From: Clostridiaceae bacterium
GTDB taxonomy: Bacteria; Bacillota; Clostridia; Peptostreptococcales; Peptostreptococcaceae
Length of the DNA stretch: 64,000 nucleotides
Direction: 5' to 3'
Assembly: GCA_902362365.1 (NCBI GenBank)
Contig: CABIVQ010000004.1
Span: forward strand, 31,243-95,242
In this document: positions 54,998 to 63,857 of the stretch, one piece after another
How the letters are laid out: each line of letters opens with the position of its first letter
How positions within the stretch are numbered: position 1 is the first letter of the stretch
Notes under the pieces: generated by a model
What the model saw: only the letters and a program-made list of their open reading frames with translations
Database searches by the model: none
What the model was told of the DNA's origin: nothing
Translations under genes and position numbers: made by a program

Positions 54998-55245
54998 TCA
55001 AATAAAAAAGTCCCTTGGTTTTAAAAACCAAGAGACGAAATTTCCGCGTTACCACTCTCGTTGATAAAATTATATAAAAATACAATTTTATCCACTCAAT
55101 CTCTTAAGGCGAGATAACCTATTATCATACTAGTATTTCAAATAATATTCTCCAAAGCTCTCTTCAATTAAACTTCAATGCTAAGCTTCCACCGTCCTTA
55201 GCTCTCTATAAAATTCATTTAACTTACTCTCTTTTTCTCAGAATT
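54998..55245 (-). promoter_or_regulatory. T-box riboswitch upstream of yjiH
   Basis: Read on the minus strand: Stem I starts near 55245, with ATTCT pairing AGAAT below a GA/k-turn-like bulge. The AGAGAG bulge and hairpin CTAAG-GACGGTGGAAG-CTTAG have the GGTG distal-loop motif. The descending strand reads GAA-GAG-A-GCTTTGGAG, where the triplet after GAA is the specifier position. Stem III is GATAAAATT / AATTTTATC. The T-box core is AGAGTGGTAACGCGG (about 55043-55057), followed by the terminator GTCTCTTGGTTTT / AAAACCAAGGGAC and six Ts (55003-55036). The specifier reads GAG (Glu) if the alignment is right. The UGGU bulge pairs with a tRNA ending ACCA. Confidence 0.9.
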
Positions 55246-55270
55246 TATAAATATTAACTTGTTAGATATA

Positions 55271-55299
55271 AATATAAATTAATTAATATAAAAAGTCAA
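55271..55299 (-). promoter_or_regulatory. Promoter of the T-box leader
   Basis: TTGACT (55294-55299), 17 bp, TATATT (55271-55276) on the minus strand, about 25 bases before Stem I. The remaining 55300-55498 is AT-rich with nothing further recognised. Confidence 0.65.
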
Positions 55300-55498
55300 C
55301 AATTTATTTAAAAAAGAATTTATATTTTAAATTTTATGATAAATTAAAAATAATAATATAATTAATGCATTTAGCACCTTTGAGTATAAAACTAACTTCT
55401 TTATAAAGTAGTATTAATATTCATAATCCTAGTAACATAAATAACTAAAAAAAATAAAATATAGTATATGTTTATAGTTTAAAAGTGGGGGCGAAGGT

Positions 55499-56314
55499 AT
55501 GGCCATAAATGAAATATTTAGAGAAATGTTTAAGGAGCAAAAAAGAAAAAATGAATTAGAACATCAAAAAGAAATATTAAGAAAGACATTAGAGGAGCAG
55601 GGGTCTATGATAAATGACTACGACAGGGCTATTGAACTTTTAGAAATAGAAGAATACAAAGAGGCGATACCGATACTAACTAGATGTGCAGATAAGAATA
55701 ATGCAGGTGCCCAATATGAATTAGGTAAAATATTAAAAGAAGGTCTAGGAACAGAAGTTAATAAGGAATTGGCGAAAAAATATTTAATTAACTCATATAA
55801 AAATGGCTTTAAAAAATCAGGAGCCTTACTAAGAGAAATGAGGCATGAAGATATTGGTAAACAAGATAAAATAGTTGATACAGAATATGAGACCGTTCAA
55901 AGTGATTTAGGATATATAATTGATATGCCAAAGAATTGGATTAGACTTGAATCTAAGAATAAAAATTGTTTTGATACAGTTGCAATAGATACAGTAGATG
56001 GAGACGTGATTTTCAATATTAAAATGCAAGTATTCTTAATAGAAATCCCAGAAAATATGTCTTTCTGTGTAGACTTAGATAGGGTGGCAAATAATATGGG
56101 ATGTATAGAATCAGTTGTATTTAATAATGGGCACTGTGATGGAAGGTTAATTTGTGGAGAAGGTTTGGATGGTACTTGTAACTACTTATTTATAAGTAAG
56201 GGAATAAGAGGAGTATATGATGTTAGGGTAATTGTAGATAAATACTTAGACTCAAGTTATGAAAAAATAATAGATCATATTATTTATAGTTTTGATATAA
56301 TTGAGAAATTGTAA
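55499..56314 (+). CDS. Sel1/TPR-repeat protein with C-terminal uncharacterised domain
   Basis: The 271-residue soluble protein starts with a charged helix (FREMFKEQKRKNELEHQKEILRK). One or two Sel1-like repeats follow (YKEAIPILTRCADKNNAGAQYELGKILKEGLGTEVNKELAKKYLINSYKNG). From about residue 125 a beta-rich domain begins with DLGYIIDMPKNWIRLESKN, recalling the DUF1795/PsbP-like fold. The cytoplasmic partner-binding role is inferred from the repeats. The function is unknown. GGGGGCG precedes the ATG. Confidence 0.7.
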   Translation: MAINEIFREMFKEQKRKNELEHQKEILRKTLEEQGSMINDYDRAIELLEIEEYKEAIPILTRCADKNNAGAQYELGKILKEGLGTEVNKELAKKYLINSYKNGFKKSGALLREMRHEDIGKQDKIVDTEYETVQSDLGYIIDMPKNWIRLESKNKNCFDTVAIDTVDGDVIFNIKMQVFLIEIPENMSFCVDLDRVANNMGCIESVVFNNGHCDGRLICGEGLDGTCNYLFISKGIRGVYDVRVIVDKYLDSSYEKIIDHIIYSFDIIEKL

Positions 56315-56323
56315 TCTTAAATA

Positions 56324-56380
56324 AAAAATAGAAATGGTCTTAAGTTATATCTTGAATATATTAAGGCCATTTCTATTTTT
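56324..56380. terminator. Terminator between the Sel1 gene and the GerMN lipoprotein gene
   Basis: AAAAATAGAAATGGTCTTAA pairs with TTAAGGCCATTTCTATTTTT (wobbles), with T runs on both strands. Confidence 0.85.
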
Positions 56381-56406
56381 TTATTATTCGACATATAAAT
56401 TGTATT

Positions 56407-56949
56407 TTACTCTAAAGAATCCTTAGTGAAGTATTCATCTTTTTCAATTAATATATGTCCACTTTCATATTCTTCATCTTCAACTAATATCTTGAATTTA
56501 TCTAAGTCAAAGTTTTCTATGTAAGTTTTAGCAATAGAATTAAGCATCATAGATTCAAATCCAGCACCTAAATTAAAATTATAAAATTCTTTAGATAAAT
56601 TAAGAACACCTATTGTCTTATTATCTTGACTTTCATATGTAGTGAAATCTTTTATAGTAGCATCAGAAACAACTATATCTTCACTTTTTAATTCATCAAA
56701 TATAGTATTTGCAGTGATTTCTTTTAATTTTACCTCTTTATTAACAATGGAATCACTTTCAAAATCGGATACATAAATAGTAGCAGTTACATTTGAATCT
56801 TCATCAGTATTGTTAGAATCATTAGTAGAACTTATTTCTCCTTTTGAGTTATTGTTGTCCTTATTTTCATCAGAAGAAGTACTAGAACATCCAGAAACTA
56901 ATAATATACAAGAAAAAAGCATTATAAAAAAATATATAGATTTTTTCAA
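56407..56949 (-). CDS. GerMN-domain lipoprotein
   Basis: The 180-residue product has a signal peptide with lipobox VSGC (Cys 21). A long Asn/Asp/Ser linker (about 22-52) follows, then one GerMN-type domain: TIYVSDFESDSIV, the core strand TIGVLNLSKEFYNFN, the helix ESMMLNSIAKTYIENFD and a final FKILVEDEEYESG strand. GerMN modules occur in sporulation and germination proteins; the role of this one is unknown. AAGGAGGTGTTT supports the start. It is distantly like the lipoprotein at 29505. Confidence 0.8.
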   Translation of the reverse strand: MKKSIYFFIMLFSCILLVSGCSSTSSDENKDNNNSKGEISSTNDSNNTDEDSNVTATIYVSDFESDSIVNKEVKLKEITANTIFDELKSEDIVVSDATIKDFTTYESQDNKTIGVLNLSKEFYNFNLGAGFESMMLNSIAKTYIENFDLDKFKILVEDEEYESGHILIEKDEYFTKDSLE

Positions 56950-57101
56950 ATAAACACCTCCTTAATTAATCTATTTGCTTTGATTAAAAGATAATAGACT
57001 AGTATCAGAGTATGATTTATTATATAAATATATGACTAAAATTTAAACCTAGTTTATTATAGACTGTATAAGCATAAAAATTTTATAATGATTTAGTATA
57101 T

Positions 57102-57145
57102 AAAAAAGTCTATCTAAAATTATATAATTTCAGATAGACTTAATT
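57102..57145 (-). terminator. Terminator of the ABC-F gene
   Basis: AAGTCTATCTAAAATTAT pairs with ATAATTTCAGATAGACTT (one mismatch), just downstream of the stop. Confidence 0.8.
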
Positions 57146-57152
57146 TAATTAT

Positions 57153-59075
57153 TTAATTTTTCGAGTTTGCAATTTCTTCAGCTAGGTTATTTAAATATTC
57201 CCATCTTTCGTATTTGTATTCTAGTTCTTTTTCAAGATTTGCTTTTTCATCTAATATTTCTTGTAACTTAGTAAAGTTAGTAGCAAATTTTGATGTGCTT
57301 TCTTCAAGTTCAGCAATTTTATTTTCAAGCTTTTCAATATCAGCATCTATAGTATCAAATTCTCTTTGTTCGTTATAAGAAAACTTAAGCTTTTTATCAT
57401 TTTTAGGTTTTTCTTTTTTAACTTCTTTATGTTCAACTTCTTTTTTCTTAGTTTTTTGTGCTTCTTCAAATTCTATGCCTTGAATTTCTTTGTAAATTAA
57501 ATAATCACTGTAATTACCTGTAAATATGTGGATATTACCATTACCTTCATAAGCAAATATTTTATTACAAATTCTATCTAAGAAATATCTATCATGAGAT
57601 ACAGATATTACAACACCTTTAAATTCATCAAGGTAATCTTCTAGTCTATTCAGAGTTTCTATGTCTAAATCATTTGTAGGCTCATCTAGTAAAAGAACAT
57701 TTGGCGCTAGCATTAAAGTTCTAAGTAAATGAAGTCTACGTCTTTCTCCACCAGACAGTTTTCCTATAAGAGTGTATTGCATCGTTGAGTTAAATAAAAA
57801 TCTCTCACACATTTGAGATGCAGATATTTTAGTTCCATCAGCCGTTTCTATATAATCACCAGCTTCTTTAACATAATCAATAGCCCTCATATTTAAATCC
57901 ATATGAGCATCATCTTGTGTAAAGCATCCTATTTTAACAGTTTCACCTATTTCAATTTCTCCACTGTCAGGAGTTAATTCTCCGTTTAAGATTTTTATAA
58001 GAGTAGACTTACCTTGGCCATTTTTACCAATTATACCGATTCTATCATGGCGAGCAAGAGTATACTCTAAGTTATTTATTACAGTTTTATCTCCGAATGT
58101 CTTAGAGATATTGTGAATTTCTATTATTTTATTACCAAGCCTAGAAGAACCAACAGATATATCCATCTTTTCATCTGGAGTAATAACTTCTCTGTTAGTT
58201 AGTTCATCAAATCTTTGAAGTCTAGCTTTTTGTTTTGTAGTACGAGCCTTTGCACCTCGTCTTACCCAAGCAAGTTCTGTTCTAATTAAGTTTTGGCGTT
58301 TTTCCTCCATACTAGACTCTATAGCCATTCTTTCCATTTTCTTTTCTAGGAAAAGAGAGTAGTTACCATCGTAGCTAAATAATCTACCTTTATCTAATTC
58401 TATTATTCTATTAGTAACACGATCTAAGAAATATCTATCGTGAGTTATCATAAGTAGTGAAAATTTAGAAGCATTTAAATATTCTTCTAACCAGTCAATA
58501 GTATCGTTATCTAAGTGGTTGGTAGGCTCATCAAGTATTAATAACTCACAAGGAGTTATAAGAGCAGAGGCAAGAGAGACTCTTTTTCTTTGACCACCTG
58601 ATAATTCTTTTATTTTTTGAGTATAATCATTTATTCCAAGTTTAGTAAGAACAGCTTTAGCTTCACTTTCTAAATCCCAAAGATTAAGTGCATCTATTTT
58701 TTCTTGTAAAGATAATAATTTTTTATTTAAATTTTCATCAAAAGAAGTATTTATTTTTTCTAAAACTTCTTCGTATTCACCAAGTAATTTCATTTCAGCA
58801 GAAGTCCCTTTAAATACTTGCTCAAGGACTGTAGCTTCTTCATCATATTCTGGATTTTGAGGTAAATACTCAACCCTAACTTTGTTAGCCTTAGTTATAG
58901 TACCAGCTTCAGCTTCTTCAGCGCCAGCGATTATTTTTAAAAGTGTAGATTTACCAGTACCATTAACACCGATTAAACCTATTTTTTCACCTTCATTAAT
59001 ACCAAGATATATATCTTTTAATAAAGTTTTTTCAGAATAACTCTTGCTTATATTTTCTAATGTCATTAAGTTCAT
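57153..59075 (-). CDS. ABC-F family ATPase (Uup-like)
   Basis: The 640-residue soluble protein has two ABC domains and no membrane part. The first has GVNGTGKST, LSGGQRKRV and LLILDEPTNHLD; the second has GKNGQGKST, LSGGERRRL and LLLDEPTNDLD. A basic linker (RRGAKARTTKQKARLQRFDEL) joins them. A C-terminal coiled-coil domain (from about 545, with KLENKIAELEESTSKF) is typical of Uup. ABC-F proteins act on the ribosomal E site and relieve stalls; some give antibiotic resistance, but the Uup-like C-terminus argues for a housekeeping role. The ATG at 59075 is set by AAAGGTG. Confidence 0.9.
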   Translation of the reverse strand: MNLMTLENISKSYSEKTLLKDIYLGINEGEKIGLIGVNGTGKSTLLKIIAGAEEAEAGTITKANKVRVEYLPQNPEYDEEATVLEQVFKGTSAEMKLLGEYEEVLEKINTSFDENLNKKLLSLQEKIDALNLWDLESEAKAVLTKLGINDYTQKIKELSGGQRKRVSLASALITPCELLILDEPTNHLDNDTIDWLEEYLNASKFSLLMITHDRYFLDRVTNRIIELDKGRLFSYDGNYSLFLEKKMERMAIESSMEEKRQNLIRTELAWVRRGAKARTTKQKARLQRFDELTNREVITPDEKMDISVGSSRLGNKIIEIHNISKTFGDKTVINNLEYTLARHDRIGIIGKNGQGKSTLIKILNGELTPDSGEIEIGETVKIGCFTQDDAHMDLNMRAIDYVKEAGDYIETADGTKISASQMCERFLFNSTMQYTLIGKLSGGERRRLHLLRTLMLAPNVLLLDEPTNDLDIETLNRLEDYLDEFKGVVISVSHDRYFLDRICNKIFAYEGNGNIHIFTGNYSDYLIYKEIQGIEFEEAQKTKKKEVEHKEVKKEKPKNDKKLKFSYNEQREFDTIDADIEKLENKIAELEESTSKFATNFTKLQEILDEKANLEKELEYKYERWEYLNNLAEEIANSKN

Positions 59076-59114
59076 ACACATCACCTTTAGTTAAAATTTT
59101 AAGTTTATATTTAG

Positions 59115-59813
59115 TTATTTATTTTTCTCAAAGTGTTGATAATCAGGATTTCTCCAGTTACCACCCCAAGACCATCCTCTTTTAATAAAAGCATTATAGC
59201 ATGCATCACCTTTTACAATCATGCCTTTTACTACAGTATTTCTATTCACATAATCATAAGCAGTGTCAGGGCTTACCTTATTAGTAGAAGTATTAACATG
59301 AGGATTGTAAAGTGGATTAATATCAATTGCAACTCCTTTTCCATGATTAGAAATCACATCAGTTCCAGAAACTGTTCTGTAACAAAAAGATGATGAATTA
59401 TTATCTTTCATGGAAAGTTCATCACTAGCATTATACTCATCAATTAATTTGATTTTTTCAATTGGATATTTTTCCATATAAAGTTCTTTAAATATTTCTA
59501 CAACCTCTTCAGCAACATCTTTATTAACAATCATTTCACCTATGTGAGTTTTTTCATCAAATCCATAGTAAGTTAATTTTAGATAAGACAAATCATCAAA
59601 ACTTATAGGTTCATTTTTAGGCATGGAAGAGCCTAGCATTTTATCTTTTATATCAGTAGAAATTTCAGAATACGAAAATATTGGTTCTTTGGGAACTGCT
59701 TTTACTATATTACTAGAGTCAATGATAATATTTTCTTTGTTTTTACATCCAACAAAACCAATAGAACTAATTAATGTAAGGAAAAAAACTATGTATTTAA
59801 TTTTATTTGACAA
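59115..59813 (-). CDS. M15-family metallopeptidase lipoprotein
   Basis: The 232-residue product has a signal peptide with lipobox FVGC (Cys 24), so it is membrane-anchored outside. The C-terminal domain is M15C-like: SDELSMKDNNSSSFCYR, SNHGKGVAIDINPLYNP (His and Asp zinc ligands), GWSWGGNW and the final DYQHFEKN (His). It probably cleaves wall stem peptides. It lies 39 bases upstream of the ABC-F gene on the same strand. AGGAGGCTAATTT supports the start. Confidence 0.88.
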   Translation of the reverse strand: MSNKIKYIVFFLTLISSIGFVGCKNKENIIIDSSNIVKAVPKEPIFSYSEISTDIKDKMLGSSMPKNEPISFDDLSYLKLTYYGFDEKTHIGEMIVNKDVAEEVVEIFKELYMEKYPIEKIKLIDEYNASDELSMKDNNSSSFCYRTVSGTDVISNHGKGVAIDINPLYNPHVNTSTNKVSPDTAYDYVNRNTVVKGMIVKGDACYNAFIKRGWSWGGNWRNPDYQHFEKNK

Positions 59814-59991
59814 ATTAGCCTCCTTATTTATAGATATTACTACAAAAATATACTACTATAAAACTAGTAAACATATTTTTAAAATAAAATTTTTTATAAT
59901 ACAATATTAATTATAACCTATAATGTAAATTTAATCTAATAGTTAAAAATCTAGATTGTTTTTTATAAAATAAGCAAATAAGGAGTATAAA

Positions 59992-60765
59992 ATGAATTTT
60001 TATATATCGCAATTAGATGAAAATAAAAAGATAATTCCTATAATAGAAAAGTATAATGTAGGGCTTGAAATAGTTCAGTTCTCTAATCCATTTATATTAG
60101 ATAATAAAGAAAAGCTTATAAAAGAATATAAAAGAGAGTGGGGTAGTTTATTAGACGAAATAAATATTTCAATACATGGTCCATTTGCAGATTTGTCAGC
60201 AGGAAGTAGGGATATAGAAATAACTAAAATAACTAGTAAAAGATATAATCAAGCTTATGAAGTTGCTAAAGAGTTTAATGCGAAAAAGATAGTATATCAT
60301 AATAGTTATATACCTAGACTATATACTTATACTGAATGGCTACAAAATACTGATGTGTTTTGGGATAAGTTTTTTGAAGATAAAAATGATGAGATAATTT
60401 ATCATTTAGAAAATGTTTTAGAGTGGGATTATTTTCTTATTAAAGAGACTATAGATAGAGTTAATAAGATTAATTTTAATGCTTGTTTGGATTTAGGACA
60501 TACTAATGTTTATTCTAAGTTAAGCATAGAACAGTGGATAGAGGCTTTAGGAAGTAAGATAGGTCATTTGCATGTTCATAATAATTATGGTGAAGAAGAT
60601 AGTCACTTTGGAATAGAAAAAGGAAATATCGATGTTAAAAAAATCATTGAATTAGTAGAAAAAAATAATAAGAATGTTAGTATTTCTTTGGAAATCGTGA
60701 ATGTTAATGAACTTAAAAAATCTTTAGAAGTACTTTGTGAAGATGGACTTATAAGCAGGAGATAG
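59992..60765 (+). CDS. Sugar phosphate isomerase/epimerase (TIM barrel, AP-endonuclease-2 type)
   Basis: The 257-residue xylose-isomerase-like TIM barrel has ISIHGPFADLSAGSRD, VYHNSYIP, the metal Glu in HLENVLEW, CLDLGHTNVYS and HLHVHNNYGEEDSHFGIEKGNID, with metal His and Glu residues in place. The last of these is a signature of sugar-phosphate isomerases in clostridia. The substrate is unknown. AAGGAG precedes the ATG. Confidence 0.85.
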   Translation: MNFYISQLDENKKIIPIIEKYNVGLEIVQFSNPFILDNKEKLIKEYKREWGSLLDEINISIHGPFADLSAGSRDIEITKITSKRYNQAYEVAKEFNAKKIVYHNSYIPRLYTYTEWLQNTDVFWDKFFEDKNDEIIYHLENVLEWDYFLIKETIDRVNKINFNACLDLGHTNVYSKLSIEQWIEALGSKIGHLHVHNNYGEEDSHFGIEKGNIDVKKIIELVEKNNKNVSISLEIVNVNELKKSLEVLCEDGLISRR

Positions 60766-60811
60766 AGATATATAAGTTATAACTTTAGACATAAATTATA
60801 TTTTATAATAA

Positions 60812-60843
60812 AGAGCTATCATTTAAATATAAGTGATAGCTCT
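60812..60843. terminator. Hairpin between the isomerase and HIT genes
   Basis: AGAGCTATCA / TGATAGCTCT lies between convergent genes. It has only a short T run. Confidence 0.6.
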
Positions 60844-60851
60844 ATTAATTA

Positions 60852-61271
60852 CTATTTTAAATTTTCTTTAATTTGATTGATTAACTCTTGATATTCATCT
60901 TCTGTAAGAGTTATTCTTTCAGGATTCATTGCAAAAGTAGTACCCCATTCAAATTCATCAGAATATTTTGGAACTAAGTGAAAATGTAAATGACATCCAG
61001 TATCCCCATATGCACCGTAGTTTACTTTATTTGGCTTGAATGCAGCTTGTAAAGCATTGGATACCTTTGCTATATCTTCAAAATAAGCAGCTCTTTCATC
61101 AGCGCTTAATACTGTCATATCACCAATATGTTTTTTATGTGCAACAATTACACGCCCTTTGTGGCTTTGTTCTTTAAATAAGTAAACTTTTGATGTTTCT
61201 AATTCACATATTTTAATTCCAAACTTATCTACTAATTCGCCTTCCATACAATAAGCACAGTTTTTGTCCAT
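60852..61271 (-). CDS. HIT-family hydrolase
   Basis: The 139-residue histidine-triad nucleotide-binding protein has the catalytic HLHFHLVPK motif and an N-terminal CAYCMEGE that may bind zinc. RVIVAHKKHIGDMTVLS and NYGAYGDTGCHLHFH are typical of small HIT hydrolases of nucleoside phosphoramidates or dinucleotides. The ATG at 61271 follows AAAGGGGA; a longer in-frame reading upstream has no ribosome site. Confidence 0.88.
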   Translation of the reverse strand: MDKNCAYCMEGELVDKFGIKICELETSKVYLFKEQSHKGRVIVAHKKHIGDMTVLSADERAAYFEDIAKVSNALQAAFKPNKVNYGAYGDTGCHLHFHLVPKYSDEFEWGTTFAMNPERITLTEDEYQELINQIKENLK

Positions 61272-61383
61272 AATTTTTAAGTCCCCTTTACTATTAATAT
61301 ATTTCCAATTATTACTATACCATATATGCAATTTAACTGCACGAAATTAATATTAATCTGTAGATAATTTACAATAAAATATA

Positions 61384-61424
61384 AAAAAATCCTAAAAGTT
61401 CGCCGTAAACTTTTAGGATTTTTC
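61384..61424. terminator. Terminator at the end of the MocR gene
   Basis: AAAAATCCTAAAAGTT / AAACTTTTAGGATTTTT is a strong stem that overlaps the last codons of the regulator. It is usable on both strands. Confidence 0.85.
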
Positions 61425-62870
61425 AATATCTTTAACACATTGTCCGATAATTTTAATTCCTTTTTCAATATCATCAAAAGATAATCTAGAAAAGCCTAAT
61501 CTTAGAGTATCATACCCATAATTATTAGTATAAAAAATATCACCAGGCATAAAAATAACGCCTTTTTCATAGCATTTATCTAAAAGATTACGACAACTAA
61601 TATCTTTTAGTTTTATGAAAATATGAAGACCACCATCACCAAGAATATATTCATTAGGAATATATTTGTGAGCACATTCATAAGCGAAATTAAACTTATC
61701 ACCATAAAACTTACGAATTTTCTTCATATACTTATCAAAACCGCCATTGTATAAATAATCATAAAGAATACCCTGATCTAAAAAAGAAACATGAATTGTC
61801 TTACATCTTTTAACACTTTCTAACTTAGAAATGACATTTTTATCAGCAAGTATCCATCCGATTCTTAAACCAGGAAATAAAATTTTTGAAAAGCTACCTA
61901 TGTAAAGAACACCATTATTTAAATTATCAAGTGATGCAATAGGGAAGATGTGGGAACTTGAGTAAAGAAGTTCTTCATTAAATCCATCTTCAATAATAGC
62001 AATGTTATTTTCTTTCATTAGATTATAAAATTTATATCTACTTTCAGGAGACATAACTATTCCTGTAGGATTATGATATGAAGGCGTTATATAAGCAAAT
62101 TTGATTTTATCTTTATACTTAGATAATTTTTCTTCTAACATACTAAAATCTAATCCATTTTCATCAATATCTACATTGATTATATTTAAATCTAAAGCCT
62201 TCATAATTTTTATAGTAGTATTATGTGTAGGGTTTTCACAAATAATATAATCTCCAGGAAATGTGAAAGCAGACAGTATGATGTCTAATCCTTCTGTAAA
62301 TCCATTCGTTATAATGATATCTTTATTAGAGGTATCCACACCTTTTTTATTCATATATTCTAACAAATAATCAATTAATGGTTTATATCCTTGTGCATAT
62401 CCATAGTTAAGAAGTTTATGTCCTTCTAGTGAAATTCTATTTAAAAAAGATTTTTTTAACTCATCTATATCAAACATAGAACCATCAGGAGATATACTTT
62501 TAAAAGATATTAAATCAGATTTCCAAGGAATTTCATTTTTTATTATATCCATTTTATTTGCAGTTTTTGAATAACTATTTTCAAGATTATTCCAATTTAC
62601 ACACCAATTACTTTTAGTGACATCTTTTTTTGAGTTTGCGAAGGTACCTTTTCCAGAAACAGAGTATATATATCCATCTGATTTTAGCTCTTCATAAGCT
62701 AGAACTACGGAGTTTCTACTTACTTTAAGAATTTGACTAAGCTCCCTTGTAGAAGGGAGCTTACTTTTATCAGGTATCAATCCTTTAGATATCATATCAG
62801 CTATATGATTTTTTATTTGCGTATAAATCGGATCATTGTCATTAATCTTAAGATTTGAGAATAACAACAT
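61413..62870 (-). CDS. MocR-type regulator (GntR helix-turn-helix fused to aminotransferase fold)
   Basis: The 485-residue protein has a GntR winged helix at residues 10-80 (IYTQIKNHIADMISKG, LPSTRELSQILKVSRNSVVLAYEELKSDG). A fold-type I aminotransferase-like domain follows, with SYHNPTG, the PLP Lys in GSFSKILFPGLRIGW and TLRLGFSRLS at the end. MocR proteins sense PLP or PLP adducts. It lies 36 bases after ddl on the same strand, the pairing known from the DdlR regulator that activates ddl in Brevibacillus, so ddl control sensing D-Ala/PLP is likely. The PdxR role is the alternative, as a pyridoxamine kinase gene is far away. Confidence 0.9.
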   Translation of the reverse strand: MLLFSNLKINDNDPIYTQIKNHIADMISKGLIPDKSKLPSTRELSQILKVSRNSVVLAYEELKSDGYIYSVSGKGTFANSKKDVTKSNWCVNWNNLENSYSKTANKMDIIKNEIPWKSDLISFKSISPDGSMFDIDELKKSFLNRISLEGHKLLNYGYAQGYKPLIDYLLEYMNKKGVDTSNKDIIITNGFTEGLDIILSAFTFPGDYIICENPTHNTTIKIMKALDLNIINVDIDENGLDFSMLEEKLSKYKDKIKFAYITPSYHNPTGIVMSPESRYKFYNLMKENNIAIIEDGFNEELLYSSSHIFPIASLDNLNNGVLYIGSFSKILFPGLRIGWILADKNVISKLESVKRCKTIHVSFLDQGILYDYLYNGGFDKYMKKIRKFYGDKFNFAYECAHKYIPNEYILGDGGLHIFIKLKDISCRNLLDKCYEKGVIFMPGDIFYTNNYGYDTLRLGFSRLSFDDIEKGIKIIGQCVKDIEKS

Positions 62871-62906
62871 ATCACCTCAATTTTTTAATAATTTAATGTA
62901 TGAACT

Positions 62907-63806
62907 TTACTGTGGTAATGAATACTCAATTATTTTATCCAATAAGTCGCTAAAGTTTAATCCTTTAGCAGCTGCACTTCTAGGAATTAAACTAGTTTTA
63001 GTTAATCCAGGTAGAGTATTCAATTCTAAAACGTAAGGAACTCCATCATGTATAATCATATCAATTCTTACATAAGCTTTGCAATAGAAAATACGCCAAC
63101 AGATTTCTGAAATTCTATTAATTTCTTTTTGAAGTTTATCTTCTAAGTATACAACTTCTTCGATAGCTCCATTATCATTATATTTTGAAGTATAATCAAA
63201 GAAATCGGAATTTGCTTTTATTGATATTGTTGGATAGACTTCACCATTTAATACAAACGATGTGTACTCTACTCCAGGTATATATTTTTCAATTATTGCG
63301 TACTCATCAACCTCTAAAACTTTTTCAACTGCATCTTTTACTTCTTCCTTTGAACGTACACAGAATGTTGCTACACTTGAACCTCCACTATTAGGTTTTA
63401 TAAATACTGGATACCCAAAACTATCTATTTTATTATAATTTATTTTATCTATAGAGTTTGTAACAATCCATTCAGCAGTAGGTAGATTAGAATGTTTTAA
63501 TATTTTCTTGGTAATATTTTTATCCATACAAATTCCACTTGATAAAGGTCCGCATCCTGAATAAGGAATATTTTTTGCTTCTAATATAGATTGTATACAT
63601 CCATCCTCTCCGAATTTACCATGAAGTGCAATAAAAGCAAAATCAATATCATTTGAAATCTTTGTGAAAACATCTTCTGTGCTATTTATAACAACTTTAC
63701 TTACTTCATATTTACTTCTATCAAGATTATTGAAAACTTCATTACCTGAATTTAAAGAAACTTCTCTTTCGGATGATACACCACCCATAATAACTGCTAT
63801 TTTCAT
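62907..63806 (-). CDS. ddl: D-alanine--D-alanine ligase
   Basis: The 299-residue ATP-grasp ligase makes D-Ala-D-Ala for peptidoglycan. Motifs are VIMGGVSSEREVSLNSG, ALHGKFGEDGCIQ, PYSGCGPLSSGICMDK, FIKPNSGGSSVATF and VLELNTLPGLTKTSLIP. It lacks the Phe/His substitutions that mark vancomycin-type ligases as far as can be seen. The ATG at 63806 follows GGGAGTG. The MocR gene follows in the same operon. An insertion sequence begins within about 100 bases upstream. Confidence 0.95.
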   Translation of the reverse strand: MKIAVIMGGVSSEREVSLNSGNEVFNNLDRSKYEVSKVVINSTEDVFTKISNDIDFAFIALHGKFGEDGCIQSILEAKNIPYSGCGPLSSGICMDKNITKKILKHSNLPTAEWIVTNSIDKINYNKIDSFGYPVFIKPNSGGSSVATFCVRSKEEVKDAVEKVLEVDEYAIIEKYIPGVEYTSFVLNGEVYPTISIKANSDFFDYTSKYNDNGAIEEVVYLEDKLQKEINRISEICWRIFYCKAYVRIDMIIHDGVPYVLELNTLPGLTKTSLIPRSAAAKGLNFSDLLDKIIEYSLPQ

Positions 63807-63857
63807 ATTTATCACTCCCAATATATTTATTCGTTTTGTTAACTTATTTATATTTGA

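Noticed and set aside
61277-61477. 66-codon frame overlapping the HIT and MocR genes
   Set aside because: It runs across a strong terminator hairpin and is a frame shadow of the MocR 3' end.
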